A stretch of DNA of 64,000 nt from Acrocarpospora macrocephala (GTDB lineage Bacteria; Actinomycetota; Actinomycetes; Streptosporangiales; Streptosporangiaceae): contig NZ_BLAE01000036.1 of NCBI RefSeq assembly GCF_009687865.1, forward strand, positions 1-64,000, read 5' to 3'. The translations under genes and the position numbers were made by a program. The notes beneath the pieces are model-generated. The model worked only from the letters and a program-made list of their open reading frames with translations, had not been told where the DNA came from and ran no database searches. Below, piece by piece: positions 35,086-45,291 of the stretch (within the stretch, counting starts at the first letter, position 1; the number at the start of each line of letters is the position of its first letter).

Positions 35086-35658
35086 TCATCGGGACGCACG
35101 TGCGAGCCTGCGCACCTGCACCACGTACAGCACCCCCGCCCACCAGTACAGACCCGTACCCCAGATGACGAAGGCCCACCCGAATATCGCGCATATCTCC
35201 GCGTACCAGCCGGGGTGCGCGGCCAGGAACAGCAGGGGGAACGCGTACATCAGGTTGGCGGTGGCGGCCTTGCCGAGGAAGTGCACCGGGAGGGCGGGGC
35301 CGTAGCCGAGGCGGCGCAGGATCGGGACCATGCAGAGCAGCAGCAGGTCGCGGGCGAGGACCAGGGCGACCAGCCACCAGGGGATGATCTCGCGCAGCAG
35401 CAGGCCGGCCAGGGTGGCCAGGATGTAGAGGCGGTCGGCGGCCGGGTCGATCAGCCGGCCCAGCCTGCTGGTCTGGTTCCAGGCCCGGGCCAGCTTGCCG
35501 TCCAGCCAGTCGGAGAAGCCGGCGACCATCAGCAGCGCGACGGCCCAGCCGTCGGCTTTGGGGCCGAGCACCAGCCAGAGGAACACCGGCACGCCGAGCA
35601 GGCGCAAAAAGCTCAGCAGATTCGGAATGGTCCAAATCCGGTCCTCGGCGGTGTCCAC
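35086..35658 (-). CDS. CDP-alcohol phosphatidyltransferase
   Basis: 190 residues with about six transmembrane helices. The catalytic CDP-OH-P signature is complete: Asp50, Asp53-Gly54, Ala57-Arg58, Gly67, Asp71 and Asp75 (DGx2ARx8Gx3Dx3D). It resembles PgsA-type or cardiolipin synthase enzymes that transfer a phosphatidyl group from CDP-diacylglycerol to an alcohol. The acceptor cannot be told. GTG at 35658 is the start nearest the family N-terminus ([16 protein letters not shown]). It runs 13 bp ahead of the guanylyltransferase fusion and is likely co-transcribed. Confidence 0.9.
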   Translation of the reverse strand: MDTAEDRIWTIPNLLSFLRLLGVPVFLWLVLGPKADGWAVALLMVAGFSDWLDGKLARAWNQTSRLGRLIDPAADRLYILATLAGLLLREIIPWWLVALVLARDLLLLCMVPILRRLGYGPALPVHFLGKAATANLMYAFPLLFLAAHPGWYAEICAIFGWAFVIWGTGLYWWAGVLYVVQVRRLARASR

Positions 35659-35705
35659 GATCCAGACCCTACATGCGCGCCGCGCGGCCCCGGCGGGCGC
35701 TCCGG

Positions 35706-36364
<659 letters not shown>

Positions 36365-36368
<4 letters not shown>

Positions 36369-37978
36369 CGAAGGCTCCCCTTGGCGAAGCGGGTGACCGC
36401 GCAGTCCCAGTCGGAGCCCTGCTCGGGCAGCGCGAACGCCGCCGCCAGCCGCCAGCCGCCGTCGGGCAGCGGCCCCGCGGTCAGCCGCCCGCCGAGTGCG
36501 TGCGCGCGTTCCCGCATGCCCGCGATGCCCTGCCCGGAGGACGGCAGCATCGGCACCGCGCCGCCCGCCGCGTTGCGCACCTCCACGGTGAGCTCGTGGT
36601 CGTGCACCTCCACCCGCACCCGGGCCGGCGCGCCGGGTCCCGCGTGTTTGAGCACGTTGGTGAGGCCCTCCTGGACGATCCTGGCCGCCGAGGCGCGGGC
36701 CACCAGCGGGGCGACGGCCACCTCGGGGGCGATCTCCAGCGCCACCTCCAGCCCCGCTCCCGCCATCCGGGCGGCGGCGTCGCGCATCACGTCCTCGGGG
36801 TCGCCTACCGGGAGTTCGGCGCCGGGGGCGCGCAGCACGGTGAGCAGGCCGCGCAGGTCCTCGAGCACCTGGTGGCCGGTGGCGCGGATGTCGGCCAGGG
36901 CTTCGGCGGCGGGGCCGGCGGCGCCGGCGTACTCGGCCGCTCCGGCGCGCAGCACCATGGCGCCGACGTGGTGGGCGACGATGTCGTGCACCTCGCGGGC
37001 GATGCGCTCCCGCTCGGCCAGGCGGTCCGATCTGGCGCGTTCCGCGGCCAGCTCGACTTCGCGTCTGGTGGCGGTGCGCCGTACCCGGACGAAGGCGCCG
37101 ATCGCGGCCGGGGCCGCGACCATCGTGGCGAGCACGAGCAGCCACCAGAACGTCACCTCCGCGCCCGCGCCGACGGCGGTGAGCAGGGTGACCACGCAGG
37201 TGAGCGCGGACGCGGCGAGCAGCCACCGCCAGGTGACCTGGCTGGCGAAGACGCCGAGCGCGATGAACAGCAGCACCTGGAGGCTGGCCGCGGCGTCGGG
37301 GGCGCGGCCGGCCGCGACGAGCAGCAGGGCGCTCTCCAGCAGCAGCACCGCCCCCGGCAGCCAGCGGACGACGCCGAGCGCGAGGCCGGACAGCACCGCG
37401 AGCAGGCCGATCCCCCAGGCGTGCAGCTCCGCCTCCGGCCAGTTCGCCCAGGTGCCGAGCACCGCGAACGAGACTCCGCCGCCGGCGAGCAGGATGTCCA
37501 GGACGGGCGAGCGTTCCTCCCCATCCGGCACGGCGGCCGACTGGCTGCGCAGGTAGCGGCCGATGGCGACGGGGACGCCGATGATGCCGAAGGTGTAGAA
37601 GAGCACGCTGCCGGTCGGGGCCGCGCCGGACGCCAGGTGGATCGCGGTGGCGGCGCAGGCCAGCGCGGCCACCGGCAGCGTCCACGTCCAGTCGCGCGTC
37701 CTGGCCAGCGCCCCCGCCGTGAGGGCGAGCAGGATCTGCAGGCCGTCGAGGATTCCCGCGCCCACGCCGTCGAGGGCCACCAGCAGGAGGGCGAGGTATA
37801 TCGCCACCGGACCCGGCATCCGGCGGGCCAGGCCGAGCGGCAGCCCGGCGGCCAGCACGACCACGACCGTCAGCCAGCCCGGAATGTCAGGACCGCCCCA
37901 GGACTGGTGGGTAAGGGCGCACAGCGCGACCCCGGCCATCGCCAGGAGAAAGTCCAGGGTGAATCCACGCCAACGCAT
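36365..37978 (-). CDS. sensor histidine kinase (HisKA_3 type)
   Basis: About 537 residues. Ten to twelve transmembrane helices (residues 1-310) precede a phosphoacceptor box RERIAREVHDIVAHHVGAM and an HATPase domain with IVQEGLTNVLKHA and GQGIAGMRERA. This layout with a very long membrane sensor is common in actinomycetes. The ATG at 37978 starts the first helix; a GTG at 38005 behind a weak GGGGG would add nine residues that lie inside a tandem repeat. Coupled to the response regulator by an ATGA overlap. Confidence 0.9.
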
Positions 37979-37980
37979 GA

Positions 37981-38124
37981 CAGAAACCGTATCCGTCCCG
38001 GTCACCAGCGAGTTCCCCCGCAGACATGGAACCCGATCCTTCAGATTCCGTATCCGTCCCGGTCATACGGAGTGCCTCTCCGACACCCGACCCGATCCTC
38101 AGATTTCCGTATCCATCCCGGTCG
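37981..38124. repeat. 59/60-bp tandem repeats at the kinase promoter
   Basis: The core CCGTATCCRTCCCGGTC occurs at 37987, 38048 and 38108, and the longer unit ACCCGATCCT(T)CAGATT(T) precedes the last two. Period is 59-60 bp. The unit nearest the gene carries GTGACCGGGACGGATACGG with the possible upstream start of the kinase; the next one carries the same text with ATG. Spans the divergent spacer between the kinase and the methyltransferase at 38269. Confidence 0.8.
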
Positions 38125-38268
38125 GCCAACGTGTTCTCCCTCACACTCGAAACCCCCGTACAGCACGGCCTTCTCCTTCGTCCGGAGGAGGCGGGTCCTT
38201 CAAGTGGCCGGTGTCTCTGGCCGCTCGAACGTGGTCAGCGGTGCCGTTCACCCCTTAGCGTGCGGGCC

Positions 38269-38868
38269 ATGGCTAACGAACCAGCGCTCTTCTTCGGGCA
38301 GTTCATGCGCTCCCCCGCCATGATCGGCGCGATCGCCCCCAGCTCCCGGCGGCTCGCCACCGCGATCTCCGTCCCGATCCCCGAGGACGGCGACCCGGTC
38401 GTGGTCGAGCTGGGGCCGGGGACGGGCCCGTTCACCGCCGAGATCCAGCGGCGGCTCGGCGGCCGGGGGCGGCATCTCGCGGTGGAGATCAACCCCCAGC
38501 TGGCCAGTCACCTGTCCACCCGCCATCCCGGTGTGGAGCTGATCGTGGACGACGCCCGCAAACTCCCCGACCTGATGGCCGCGCGCCGGGCCGGGCAGGC
38601 CGACGTGATCATCAGCGGCCTGCCGTGGGCCGCGTTCGGGGTGAGCACCCAGGAAGCCCTGCTCAACGGGGTGCTGACGTCGTTGAAGCCGGACGGGGCT
38701 TTCACCATGTTCGCGTACGTGCACGCGCGGCGGCTGCCCCCGGCCGTACGGATCAGGAAAGCCCTGCAGAGATCCTTCGAGGAGGTCGTGCTCGGCCGCA
38801 CGGTGTGGCGCAACCTGCCCCCGGCGTTCGTCTACCACGCCAGGCGCCCTCGCCGTCCCGGAGTCTAA
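38269..38868 (+). CDS. class I SAM-dependent methyltransferase (phospholipid N-methyltransferase-like)
   Basis: 199 residues. Motif I is VVELGPGTGPFTAEIQ and the acidic end of strand 2 is AVEINPQLASHL; the PmtA-like start is FGQFMRSPAMIGAIAPSSRRLA, with LPWAAFG after motif IV. This group includes phosphatidylethanolamine N-methyltransferase PmtA and KsgA-like enzymes; the leading SSRRLA segment is typical of the former. Actual substrate is not certain. TAGCGT near 38255 may be its -10, leaving a leader of about one base or none. Confidence 0.85.
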   Translation: MANEPALFFGQFMRSPAMIGAIAPSSRRLATAISVPIPEDGDPVVVELGPGTGPFTAEIQRRLGGRGRHLAVEINPQLASHLSTRHPGVELIVDDARKLPDLMAARRAGQADVIISGLPWAAFGVSTQEALLNGVLTSLKPDGAFTMFAYVHARRLPPAVRIRKALQRSFEEVVLGRTVWRNLPPAFVYHARRPRRPGV

Positions 38869-38871
38869 GAT
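38866..38871 (+). promoter_or_regulatory. -10-like box for leaderless acyl-CoA dehydrogenase mRNA
   Basis: TAAGAT 8 nt before the ATG at 38880, overlapping the stop codon of the methyltransferase gene. No ribosome binding site is seen. Confidence 0.35.
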
Positions 38872-38879
38872 GGCTCGCC

Positions 38880-40061
38880 ATGGACTTCACGCTTCCCGAG
38901 AGCGCCCAAGCCGTCCAGGCCGGGATCGCGGCCATCTGCGCGCGATACGACATGGACTACTGGCAGCGGTGCGAAGCCGAGAAGCGCTGGCCTGAGGAGG
39001 TCTGGGCCGAGCTGGCCAAAGGCGGCTGGCTCGGCCTGGCCGTACCCGAGGAATACGGGGGTGGCGGTCAGGGGCTGCTCGAACTGGCCGTGGCCACGGA
39101 GACGCTGTCCGCGTCCGGATCCGCCGGGGGTTCGGCCTTCACCTACGTGCTCACGCCCGGCTTCGGGGCGATGACGCTGGCCCGGCACGGCAGCCCCGCC
39201 CAGCGCGCCGCGCTGCTGCCCAAGCTGGCCACCGGTGAGATCGAGACCTGTTTCGCGCTCACCGAACCCGACGCGGGCTCCAACGCGCTGGCGATCTCCA
39301 CCTTCGCCCGCGCGGACGGCTCCGAGTATGTGATCAACGGCCAGAAGATCTGGATCACCGGCGTGCAGCGGGCCACCTGGATGCTGCTGGTCACCCGCAC
39401 CATCCCCGCCGCCGAGGCGAAACCCCGCACCAGCGGCCTGACCGTCTTCCTGGTCAACGTCCCCGACGCCGTGGCCGCCGGCCAGCTGACCTACCGCCCG
39501 ATCCCCAAGATGGGCGCCAACACCACCCCGTCCAACATGGTCTTCCTCGACGACCTGCGCGTCCCCGCCGACGCGGTCATCGGCGAGGTGCACGGCGGCG
39601 CCGTCGTCCTGTGGGACATCCTCAACCCCGAGCGGGTGCTCCTGGCCGCCTCCGCCCTCGGCGGCGCCGAGGTCGCCCTCCGGGTCGGCGTCGCGTACGC
39701 CAAGGAGCGCGAGGTCTTCGGCCGCCCGATCGGCTCCAACCAGGCGATCGCGTTCCCGCTGGCCCGGGTGAAGGCCAAGATCGAACTCGCCCGCCTGATG
39801 CTGTACAAGGCCGCCTGGCTGTTCGACCGGGGCCAGCCGTGCGGCACCGAGGCCAACATCGCCAAACTCTCGGCCTCGCAGGCCGCGTGGGAGGCGGCGG
39901 ACGCGGCCTTCCAGACGCACGGGGGGATGGCGTACTCGCTGGAGTACCCGGTCGCCCGCCTGCTGAACGAGGCCCGCATCGGCAAAGTCGCCCCCGTCAC
40001 GGAAGAACTCCTCCTGAACTACCTCGCCACCCAGGTCCTGGGCCTCCCCCGCAGCTTCTAG
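38880..40061 (+). CDS. acyl-CoA dehydrogenase
   Basis: 393-residue FAD enzyme. FALTEPDAGSNALAISTFA and INGQKIWITGVQ are the FAD/substrate segments; QTHGGMAYSLEYPVARLLNEARIGKVAPVTEE contains the C-terminal FAD and substrate contacts. It oxidises an acyl-CoA to the 2-enoyl-CoA; chain specificity cannot be read. ATG at 38880 fits the family start MDFTLPESA. Ends at a strong hairpin. No other beta-oxidation genes are adjacent. Confidence 0.93.
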   Translation: MDFTLPESAQAVQAGIAAICARYDMDYWQRCEAEKRWPEEVWAELAKGGWLGLAVPEEYGGGGQGLLELAVATETLSASGSAGGSAFTYVLTPGFGAMTLARHGSPAQRAALLPKLATGEIETCFALTEPDAGSNALAISTFARADGSEYVINGQKIWITGVQRATWMLLVTRTIPAAEAKPRTSGLTVFLVNVPDAVAAGQLTYRPIPKMGANTTPSNMVFLDDLRVPADAVIGEVHGGAVVLWDILNPERVLLAASALGGAEVALRVGVAYAKEREVFGRPIGSNQAIAFPLARVKAKIELARLMLYKAAWLFDRGQPCGTEANIAKLSASQAAWEAADAAFQTHGGMAYSLEYPVARLLNEARIGKVAPVTEELLLNYLATQVLGLPRSF

Positions 40062-40087
40062 GCTCCGCGGGAGGGGAACGCGGAGCC
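40061..40087 (+). terminator. hairpin terminator after acyl-CoA dehydrogenase
   Basis: GGCTCCGCG (40061-40069), 9-nt loop, CGCGGAGCC (40079-40087): a perfect 9-bp GC-rich stem starting right at the stop codon. No U tract follows, as is common for high-GC actinobacterial terminators. Confidence 0.6.
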
Positions 40088-40095
40088 CCTGTGGC

Positions 40096-40330
40096 TCAGG
40101 AGGCGGTGGTGCCGAGGAAGTACTGGTTGTGGCCACCGTTCCAGTACCACGTGTCGATAGCCGCGCCCTGGGCGCCGCTACCGCCCGAAACCTCCATGAA
40201 CAGGCCGCTGCCGACGTTCTGGACGAGTACCCCAGGCCGGTGCTCGGGGTCAGCGAGGTGTCCCACTGCTGCAGCGCGGTGCCCTTGCAAACCCACTGGT
40301 AGAGCTGGGCGCGTGCCGCACTTCGGGAAG
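40096..40330 (-). pseudogene. remnant of a ricin-type beta-trefoil (CBM13-like) protein
   Basis: On the minus strand the last part reads VQNVGSGLFMEVSGGSGAQG, then DTWYWNGGHNQYFL, typical of a ricin-B/CBM13 repeat (QNVGSGLCLDV..., W..NGG.NQ). Just upstream, in another frame, LYQWVCKGTALQQWD is the preceding repeat fragment. A frameshift near 40225 and the absence of any start or catalytic domain indicate a decayed 3' end. The cysteines that form the lectin disulphides are partly lost. The whole 330-bp space between the flanking genes holds only this and the terminator. Confidence 0.5.
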
Positions 40331-40392
40331 CCGACCTATTCGCGCTGTTCGCCGTACCTCAGATCTGTACGGAACCCACTCAGGGTGCGAGT

Positions 40393-43293
40393 GTGGCGAG
40401 CATGCGCGCGGTTGTCGTGAGTCCGGTCTTCGTCGGGCGGCAGGAGGAACTGGTCAGCCTGGCGGCGGAGGTGACCCGGGCGGAGAAGGGGCTATCCGGG
40501 TTCGTCCTGGTCGGCGGGGAGGCGGGCGTCGGCAAGTCGCGCCTGATCCAGGAGGCCGCGCGGGTGGCGGAGGCCGCCGGGGTCCGGGTCCTCACCGGCC
40601 GCTGCGTGGAGCTCGGCCCGGAGGGCCTGCCGCTGGCGCCGCTGGCCGAGGCGCTGCGCGCGCTGACCCGATCGGCGTCGCCCGGGCAGCTGGACGCGTG
40701 GCTGGGCCCGGCGCGAGGCCCGCTCTCCCACCTGCTGCCCAGCCTGGAACCCCTGGCCGAACCGTCCGGCGAGGGGTTCCAGGCCGCGCAACTGCCCGAG
40801 CTGGTGCTGGGGATGATCGAACGGCTGAGCGGCGACCGGCCGCTGATGCTCATCCTGGAAGATCTGCACTGGGCCGACCAGTCGACCCTAGGACTGCTCT
40901 CCTACCTGGTCAGGACGTTGCGGGACGCGCCCGTGCTGCTGGTCGGGACCTACCGGTCCGACGAGATCCACCGCAGGCACGCGCTCCGGCCGCTGCTCGG
41001 CGGGTGGGAGCGGATGCGCGAGGTGCGCCGCCTGGAACTGTCCCGGTTCGAGCGGGACGAGGTCGCCATCCAGGTGGCGGCCATCCTCGGGCGCGCGCCC
41101 GACGCCGAGACCGTGGACCTGGTTCTGGACCGTTCTGAGGGGAACGCGTTCCTGGTCGAGGAGATGGTCGGCGTCGTCGACGAGGGCGACGCCGCGGGGC
41201 TCTCGCCCACCCTTCGCGACCTGCTGCTGGTGCGGGTCGAGGCGCGTTCCGCGCAGGCTCAGCGGTTGTTGCGGGCCGCGTCCGTGGCCGGGCGGCAGGT
41301 GCCGGAACGGCTGCTCGCCGCGGTCGCGGACCTGGAGCCGGCCGCGCTGTTCGAGGCGCTGCGCGAACTCGTCGAGAACCATCTGCTGCTGGTGGACGAG
41401 GGCGGCCAGGGGTACGCGTTCCGCCACGCCCTCGCCCGGGACGCGGTCTACCACGACATGCTCCCCGGCGAGCGGGCGCAATGGCATGTGGCGTACGCGC
41501 GAGCGCTGTCGGCCGGCCCCGAGCTGACCGACTCCTCAAGTGTGAGCGCGCAGCTGGCTCATCACTGGTTGGCCGCCCTCGACCTGCCCGCCGCCCTGCC
41601 GGCGCTGCTCGCCGCCGCGCGGGCCTCCTCCGCGTACGCACCCGCCGAGGAATCGCAGCATCTGGAACGGGCGCTGGAGATCTGGCCCCGGGTGCCGGAC
41701 GCCGCCGTCCTGACCGGCACCGACCTGGTAGAGGTGCTCGCGACGGCGGGCGAGGCGGCCTGGCGGACCGGATCGGTGGAGCGCTCGCGGGCGCTGTTCG
41801 AGCTGGCGCTGGCGGAACTCGGCGAATCCGGTCCCGCCGCCAGGCGGGCGCTCCTGATGGAACGCCTGGCCACGACGCTGGTCGACCTCGGGCGGTGGGA
41901 GGAGAGCATGGAGGCGCTGCGGTCCGCGCTGGATCTGCTGCCGCCCGAGCCGCTGGAGTACGCCCACGCGGTGTTGCTGACCTCGCTCTCCCGTAACCAG
42001 CTGCGCGGCGGCTGGATCGAGAACGTGCAGGCCACCGCCGAACGCGCGGTCTCCGTGGCGGCCGCGGTGCGGGCGCACGCCGAACACGCGGACGCGCTGG
42101 TCACCCTGGGCAGCCTGCGGGCGTCGGTCGGCGACGCGGAGGCGGGCATGCGGACCCTGAGCGAAGGGCTGGCCCTGGCCGAGCGGATCGGCGCCGTGGA
42201 GACGATGATGCGGGCCAGGAACAACTCCAGCGACCTGCTGGCGATGCTCGGCCGCCACCAGGAGGCGATCGACACCGCCACCGTGGGGCTGGAGCTGGCC
42301 CGGCGGACCGGCGCCAGCCGCACGTATGGCGCCTATCTGGCCGGGAACATCCACGAATCCATGGTCCGGCTCGGGCGCTGGCGGGAGGCGGAACAGGCGG
42401 CGGAACAGGCGTTGCGCGGAGAGCCTGAAGGGGCGTTCGCGGCGACCCTGCTCGACCAGCTCGCCCTGATCGCCGTGCTGACCGGGCGGCACGAGGAGGC
42501 CGCCCGGCTGGCCGAGCACGCCAAGCGCCTGATGATCGACTCCAGTGACCCCCAGTTCCTGCAGCCGCTGGCCTTCAGCCTGGCCGAGGCCCGCAGGCTC
42601 GTCGGCGACCTGGACGGCGCCATCGCGATCATCGAGGACGCGCTCACCCATGACTCCACCCTCTGGCTGGCCCGCTGCTCCTGGCCGCTGGTCTGGCTGG
42701 GCACCAGGATCGCGGCCGACCGCACGCTCCTGGCCCGCGACCGGCGTGTGGCCGACCGCTCGCCCGAGGTCGTCGCGTCGCTGGCGAGGATCGCGGGCGC
42801 GCTGCCCACGCTCACTCCCGCCAGCACCGGGTACGCGCTGACCACGGCGGCGGAGCGGACCCGGCTCGACGGGGCCACGCGCGAGTGGTCCGACGCCGTC
42901 GCCGCGTGGCGGGTGGCCGGGGAGCCCTATCCGCTGGCGTACTGCCTGTTCCGGGTGGCCGAGGATCGGTGTGCCGCCAGTGATCGCCGGGCCGCGACGG
43001 AGGCGGCGGCCGAGGCCGCGGAGCTGGCCGCGGGCCTGGGCGCGGATCCGTTGGCGAAGGAGATCGACGCGCTGGCCCGGCGAGCCCGTCTCGTGCTCAC
43101 CCGGACCGTGCCGGCGGAGCCTCCCGTCCCCGCCCACGACCCGCTCGGCCAGTTCGGCCTCACCGAACGGGAACGCGAGGTGCTCGCGCTGCTGGCCGCG
43201 GGCCGATCCAATTCCCAGATCGCCACGGCGCTGTTCATCAGCCCGAAGACGGCGAGCGTCCATGTCTCCAACATTCTCGCCAAGCTCGCGTAA
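40393..43293 (+). CDS. LuxR family regulator of the LAL type (AAA ATPase)
   Basis: 966 residues. An N-terminal AAA_16 ATPase (FVGRQEELVSL at 13-23, Walker A GGEAGVGKSRL near 42, Walker B LMLILEDLHW near 155), a long TPR-like helical middle (about 350-880) and a C-terminal LuxR HTH (LTEREREVLALLAAGRSNSQI and SPKTASVHVSNILAKL). It is a large activator that probably binds ATP and an unknown inducer. The reading ends abruptly in the last helix, because of an apparent one-base deletion; the lost end continues in the next frame to 43352. GTG 40393 or ATG 40402 are both possible starts. Next to a catabolic cluster. Confidence 0.92.
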   Translation: MASMRAVVVSPVFVGRQEELVSLAAEVTRAEKGLSGFVLVGGEAGVGKSRLIQEAARVAEAAGVRVLTGRCVELGPEGLPLAPLAEALRALTRSASPGQLDAWLGPARGPLSHLLPSLEPLAEPSGEGFQAAQLPELVLGMIERLSGDRPLMLILEDLHWADQSTLGLLSYLVRTLRDAPVLLVGTYRSDEIHRRHALRPLLGGWERMREVRRLELSRFERDEVAIQVAAILGRAPDAETVDLVLDRSEGNAFLVEEMVGVVDEGDAAGLSPTLRDLLLVRVEARSAQAQRLLRAASVAGRQVPERLLAAVADLEPAALFEALRELVENHLLLVDEGGQGYAFRHALARDAVYHDMLPGERAQWHVAYARALSAGPELTDSSSVSAQLAHHWLAALDLPAALPALLAAARASSAYAPAEESQHLERALEIWPRVPDAAVLTGTDLVEVLATAGEAAWRTGSVERSRALFELALAELGESGPAARRALLMERLATTLVDLGRWEESMEALRSALDLLPPEPLEYAHAVLLTSLSRNQLRGGWIENVQATAERAVSVAAAVRAHAEHADALVTLGSLRASVGDAEAGMRTLSEGLALAERIGAVETMMRARNNSSDLLAMLGRHQEAIDTATVGLELARRTGASRTYGAYLAGNIHESMVRLGRWREAEQAAEQALRGEPEGAFAATLLDQLALIAVLTGRHEEAARLAEHAKRLMIDSSDPQFLQPLAFSLAEARRLVGDLDGAIAIIEDALTHDSTLWLARCSWPLVWLGTRIAADRTLLARDRRVADRSPEVVASLARIAGALPTLTPASTGYALTTAAERTRLDGATREWSDAVAAWRVAGEPYPLAYCLFRVAEDRCAASDRRAATEAAAEAAELAAGLGADPLAKEIDALARRARLVLTRTVPAEPPVPAHDPLGQFGLTEREREVLALLAAGRSNSQIATALFISPKTASVHVSNILAKLA

Positions 43294-43381
43294 CCGGCAG
43301 AATCGAGGCGGCGGCCCTGGTCCACCGCCTGACCGGTCCCACGTCTGAGTAGGCGGGACCCGTATATATAGGGATCGCGCC

Positions 43382-44407
43382 CTAGGGCTTGGCCGCCATG
43401 CTCGATGAGCGGGTCCGCAGGTCGAGGGCGATGTCGACCAGCATGTCCTCCTGGCCGCCGACGAGGCCGCGGCGGCCCGCTTCCAGGAGCAGGCTCCGTA
43501 CGTCGATCTCATAGCGGGCGGCGGCGGTCTCCGCGTGCCGCAGGAAGCTGGAGTAGACCCCGGCGTAGCCCAGGGTGAGCGTTTCGCGGTCGACGCGGAC
43601 GGGACGGTCCTGCAGGGGCCGGACCAGGTCGTCGGCGGCGTCCTGGAGGGCGAACAGGTCGCACCCGTGCGACCAGCCGTCCAGGGTCGCGGCGGCGGCG
43701 AACGCTTCGAGGGGGCAGTTGCCCGCTCCGGCGCCGTGCCCGGCCAGCGAGGCGTCCACGCGGGTGGCGCCGGTCTCGACGGCGGCCAGCGAGTTGGCCA
43801 CCGACAGCGACAGGTTGTCGTGCGCGTGGATGCCGACCTCGGTGCCGGGATCGAGGACGTCACGGTAGGCGCGGACCCGTTCCCGGACGCCGCGTGGGGT
43901 CAGGTGGCCGCCCGAGTCGGTCACGTAGACGCAGTGCGCGCCGTAGGACTCCATCAGCGCGGCCTGCGCCGCCAGCGCGGCGGGTGCGGCCAGGTGGCTC
44001 ATCATCAGGAATCCGGCCACGTCCATGCCCAGTTCCCGGGCGGTGGCGATGTGCTGCGCGGCGATGTCCGCCTCGGTGCAGTGGGTCGCGACGCGTACCG
44101 AGCGGACGCCCAGGGCGTGGGCGCGCTTGAGGTCGGCGACCGTGCCGATGCCGGGCAGCAGCAGCGTGGTGAGCCGGGCGGTGGTGATGCTCGCCGCGAC
44201 CGCCTCGATCCACTCGGCGTCGGTGTGGCTGCCCGGTCCGTAGGTCAGGCTCGAACCGGCGAGCCCGTCGCCGTGGGCGACCTCGATCCCGTCGACCCCG
44301 GCCGCGTCGAGCGCGGCGGCGATCCTGGCGGCCTGGTCGGGGCGCAGGCGGTGGCGGGTGGCGTGCATGCCGTCGCGCAACGTCACGTCCTGGATGAACA
44401 GGGTCAT
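43382..44407 (-). CDS. 4-hydroxy-2-oxovalerate aldolase
   Basis: 341 residues of the MhpE/DmpG/BphI family. [16 protein letters not shown] holds the catalytic Arg and the metal-binding Asp; the metal HxH is in [16 protein letters not shown]; the C-terminal DmpG communication domain covers about 275-341. It splits 4-hydroxy-2-oxoacids to pyruvate and an aldehyde that is channelled to the acylating dehydrogenase. Start at 44407, overlapping that gene by 4 bp. Last gene of the operon; a GGGC-rich inverted sequence follows. Confidence 0.93.
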   Translation of the reverse strand: MTLFIQDVTLRDGMHATRHRLRPDQAARIAAALDAAGVDGIEVAHGDGLAGSSLTYGPGSHTDAEWIEAVAASITTARLTTLLLPGIGTVADLKRAHALGVRSVRVATHCTEADIAAQHIATARELGMDVAGFLMMSHLAAPAALAAQAALMESYGAHCVYVTDSGGHLTPRGVRERVRAYRDVLDPGTEVGIHAHDNLSLSVANSLAAVETGATRVDASLAGHGAGAGNCPLEAFAAAATLDGWSHGCDLFALQDAADDLVRPLQDRPVRVDRETLTLGYAGVYSSFLRHAETAAARYEIDVRSLLLEAGRRGLVGGQEDMLVDIALDLRTRSSSMAAKP

Positions 44408-45291
44408 GCGGTCTCCAAGGCGAGCCGTTCGCCGACGCGGAGCGCGGCGGAGGTCATGATGTCGAGGTTGCCGGCGTAGGCGGGCAGGTAGTGTCCGGCG
44501 CCCTCGACCTCGAGCAGGACGCTCACCTGGTGCGTGCCGCCGAAGGCGCGCGTCTCGGTGATCTGCACGGGCTGCTTCAGCCGGTAGCCGGGCACGTATT
44601 CGGCGACCTCGGCGACCGCGCGCTCGACGGCCTTCGTGATCCGCTGATCCGGGGCGTCGACCAGGCAGAGCACCGTGTCCCGCATGATCAGCGGCGGTTC
44701 CGCCGGATTGAGGATGATCACCGCCTTGCCGCGCCGCGCGCCGCCGACCGACTCGATCGCCCGCGCGGTGGTCTCGGTGAACTCGTCGATGTTCGCGCGG
44801 GTGCCCGGTCCGGCCGACCGTGACGCGATGGAGGCGACGATCTCCGCGTACAGCACGGGCGTCACCGCGGCGATGGCCGCGACGATCGGGATGGTGGCCT
44901 GCCCGCCGCAGGTGACCAGGTTCACCTCGGGCGCGCCGAGATGCCGGTCGAGGTTGACCGCCGGCACGACGAACGGCCCGTCCGCGGCCGGGGTCAGGTC
45001 GACCATCCGGATCGGGTACGGCGCGAGCGCCCGCGCGTTCGCCCGATGCGCGGTCGCGGAGGTCGCGTCGAACACGATCCGGATGTCGTCGAAGCCGGGC
45101 AGCGCGATCAGGCCCTCGACCCCGTCGGCCGTGGTCGCGACACCGAGGCGGGCGGCGCGGGCCAGCCCGTCGGAGGCCGGGTCGATGCCTGCCATGGCCG
45201 CCATCCGCAGATTCTCGCCCAGCCGGAGGATCTTCATCATGAGATCGGTGCCGATGTTGCCGGACCCGATCACCGCCGCGCCCACCTTCAC
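44404..45291 (-). CDS. acetaldehyde dehydrogenase (acylating)
   Basis: 295 residues. NAD-binding [17 protein letters not shown] and the catalytic Cys in [14 protein letters not shown] are typical of DmpF/MhpF. It converts the aldolase product to acyl-CoA with NAD and CoA, in a channelling complex with the gene product at 43382. The GTG start overlaps the hydratase stop by 4 bp. Together they form the last two steps of meta-cleavage routes. Confidence 0.94.
   Translation of the reverse strand: MKVGAAVIGSGNIGTDLMMKILRLGENLRMAAMAGIDPASDGLARAARLGVATTADGVEGLIALPGFDDIRIVFDATSATAHRANARALAPYPIRMVDLTPAADGPFVVPAVNLDRHLGAPEVNLVTCGGQATIPIVAAIAAVTPVLYAEIVASIASRSAGPGTRANIDEFTETTARAIESVGGARRGKAVIILNPAEPPLIMRDTVLCLVDAPDQRITKAVERAVAEVAEYVPGYRLKQPVQITETRAFGGTHQVSVLLEVEGAGHYLPAYAGNLDIMTSAALRVGERLALETA

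Noticed and set aside
32619-35168. Long open frame of about 849 codons on the plus strand opposite the guanylyltransferase fusion
   Set aside because: It is the antisense of a well-supported gene, has low-complexity Arg/Val/Gly/His composition, and no family motif. High GC at third positions makes such shadow frames common.
41536-43863. 775-codon frame on the minus strand through the LAL regulator and aldolase
   Set aside because: Runs across two real genes in opposite or shifted frames and has no recognisable domain.
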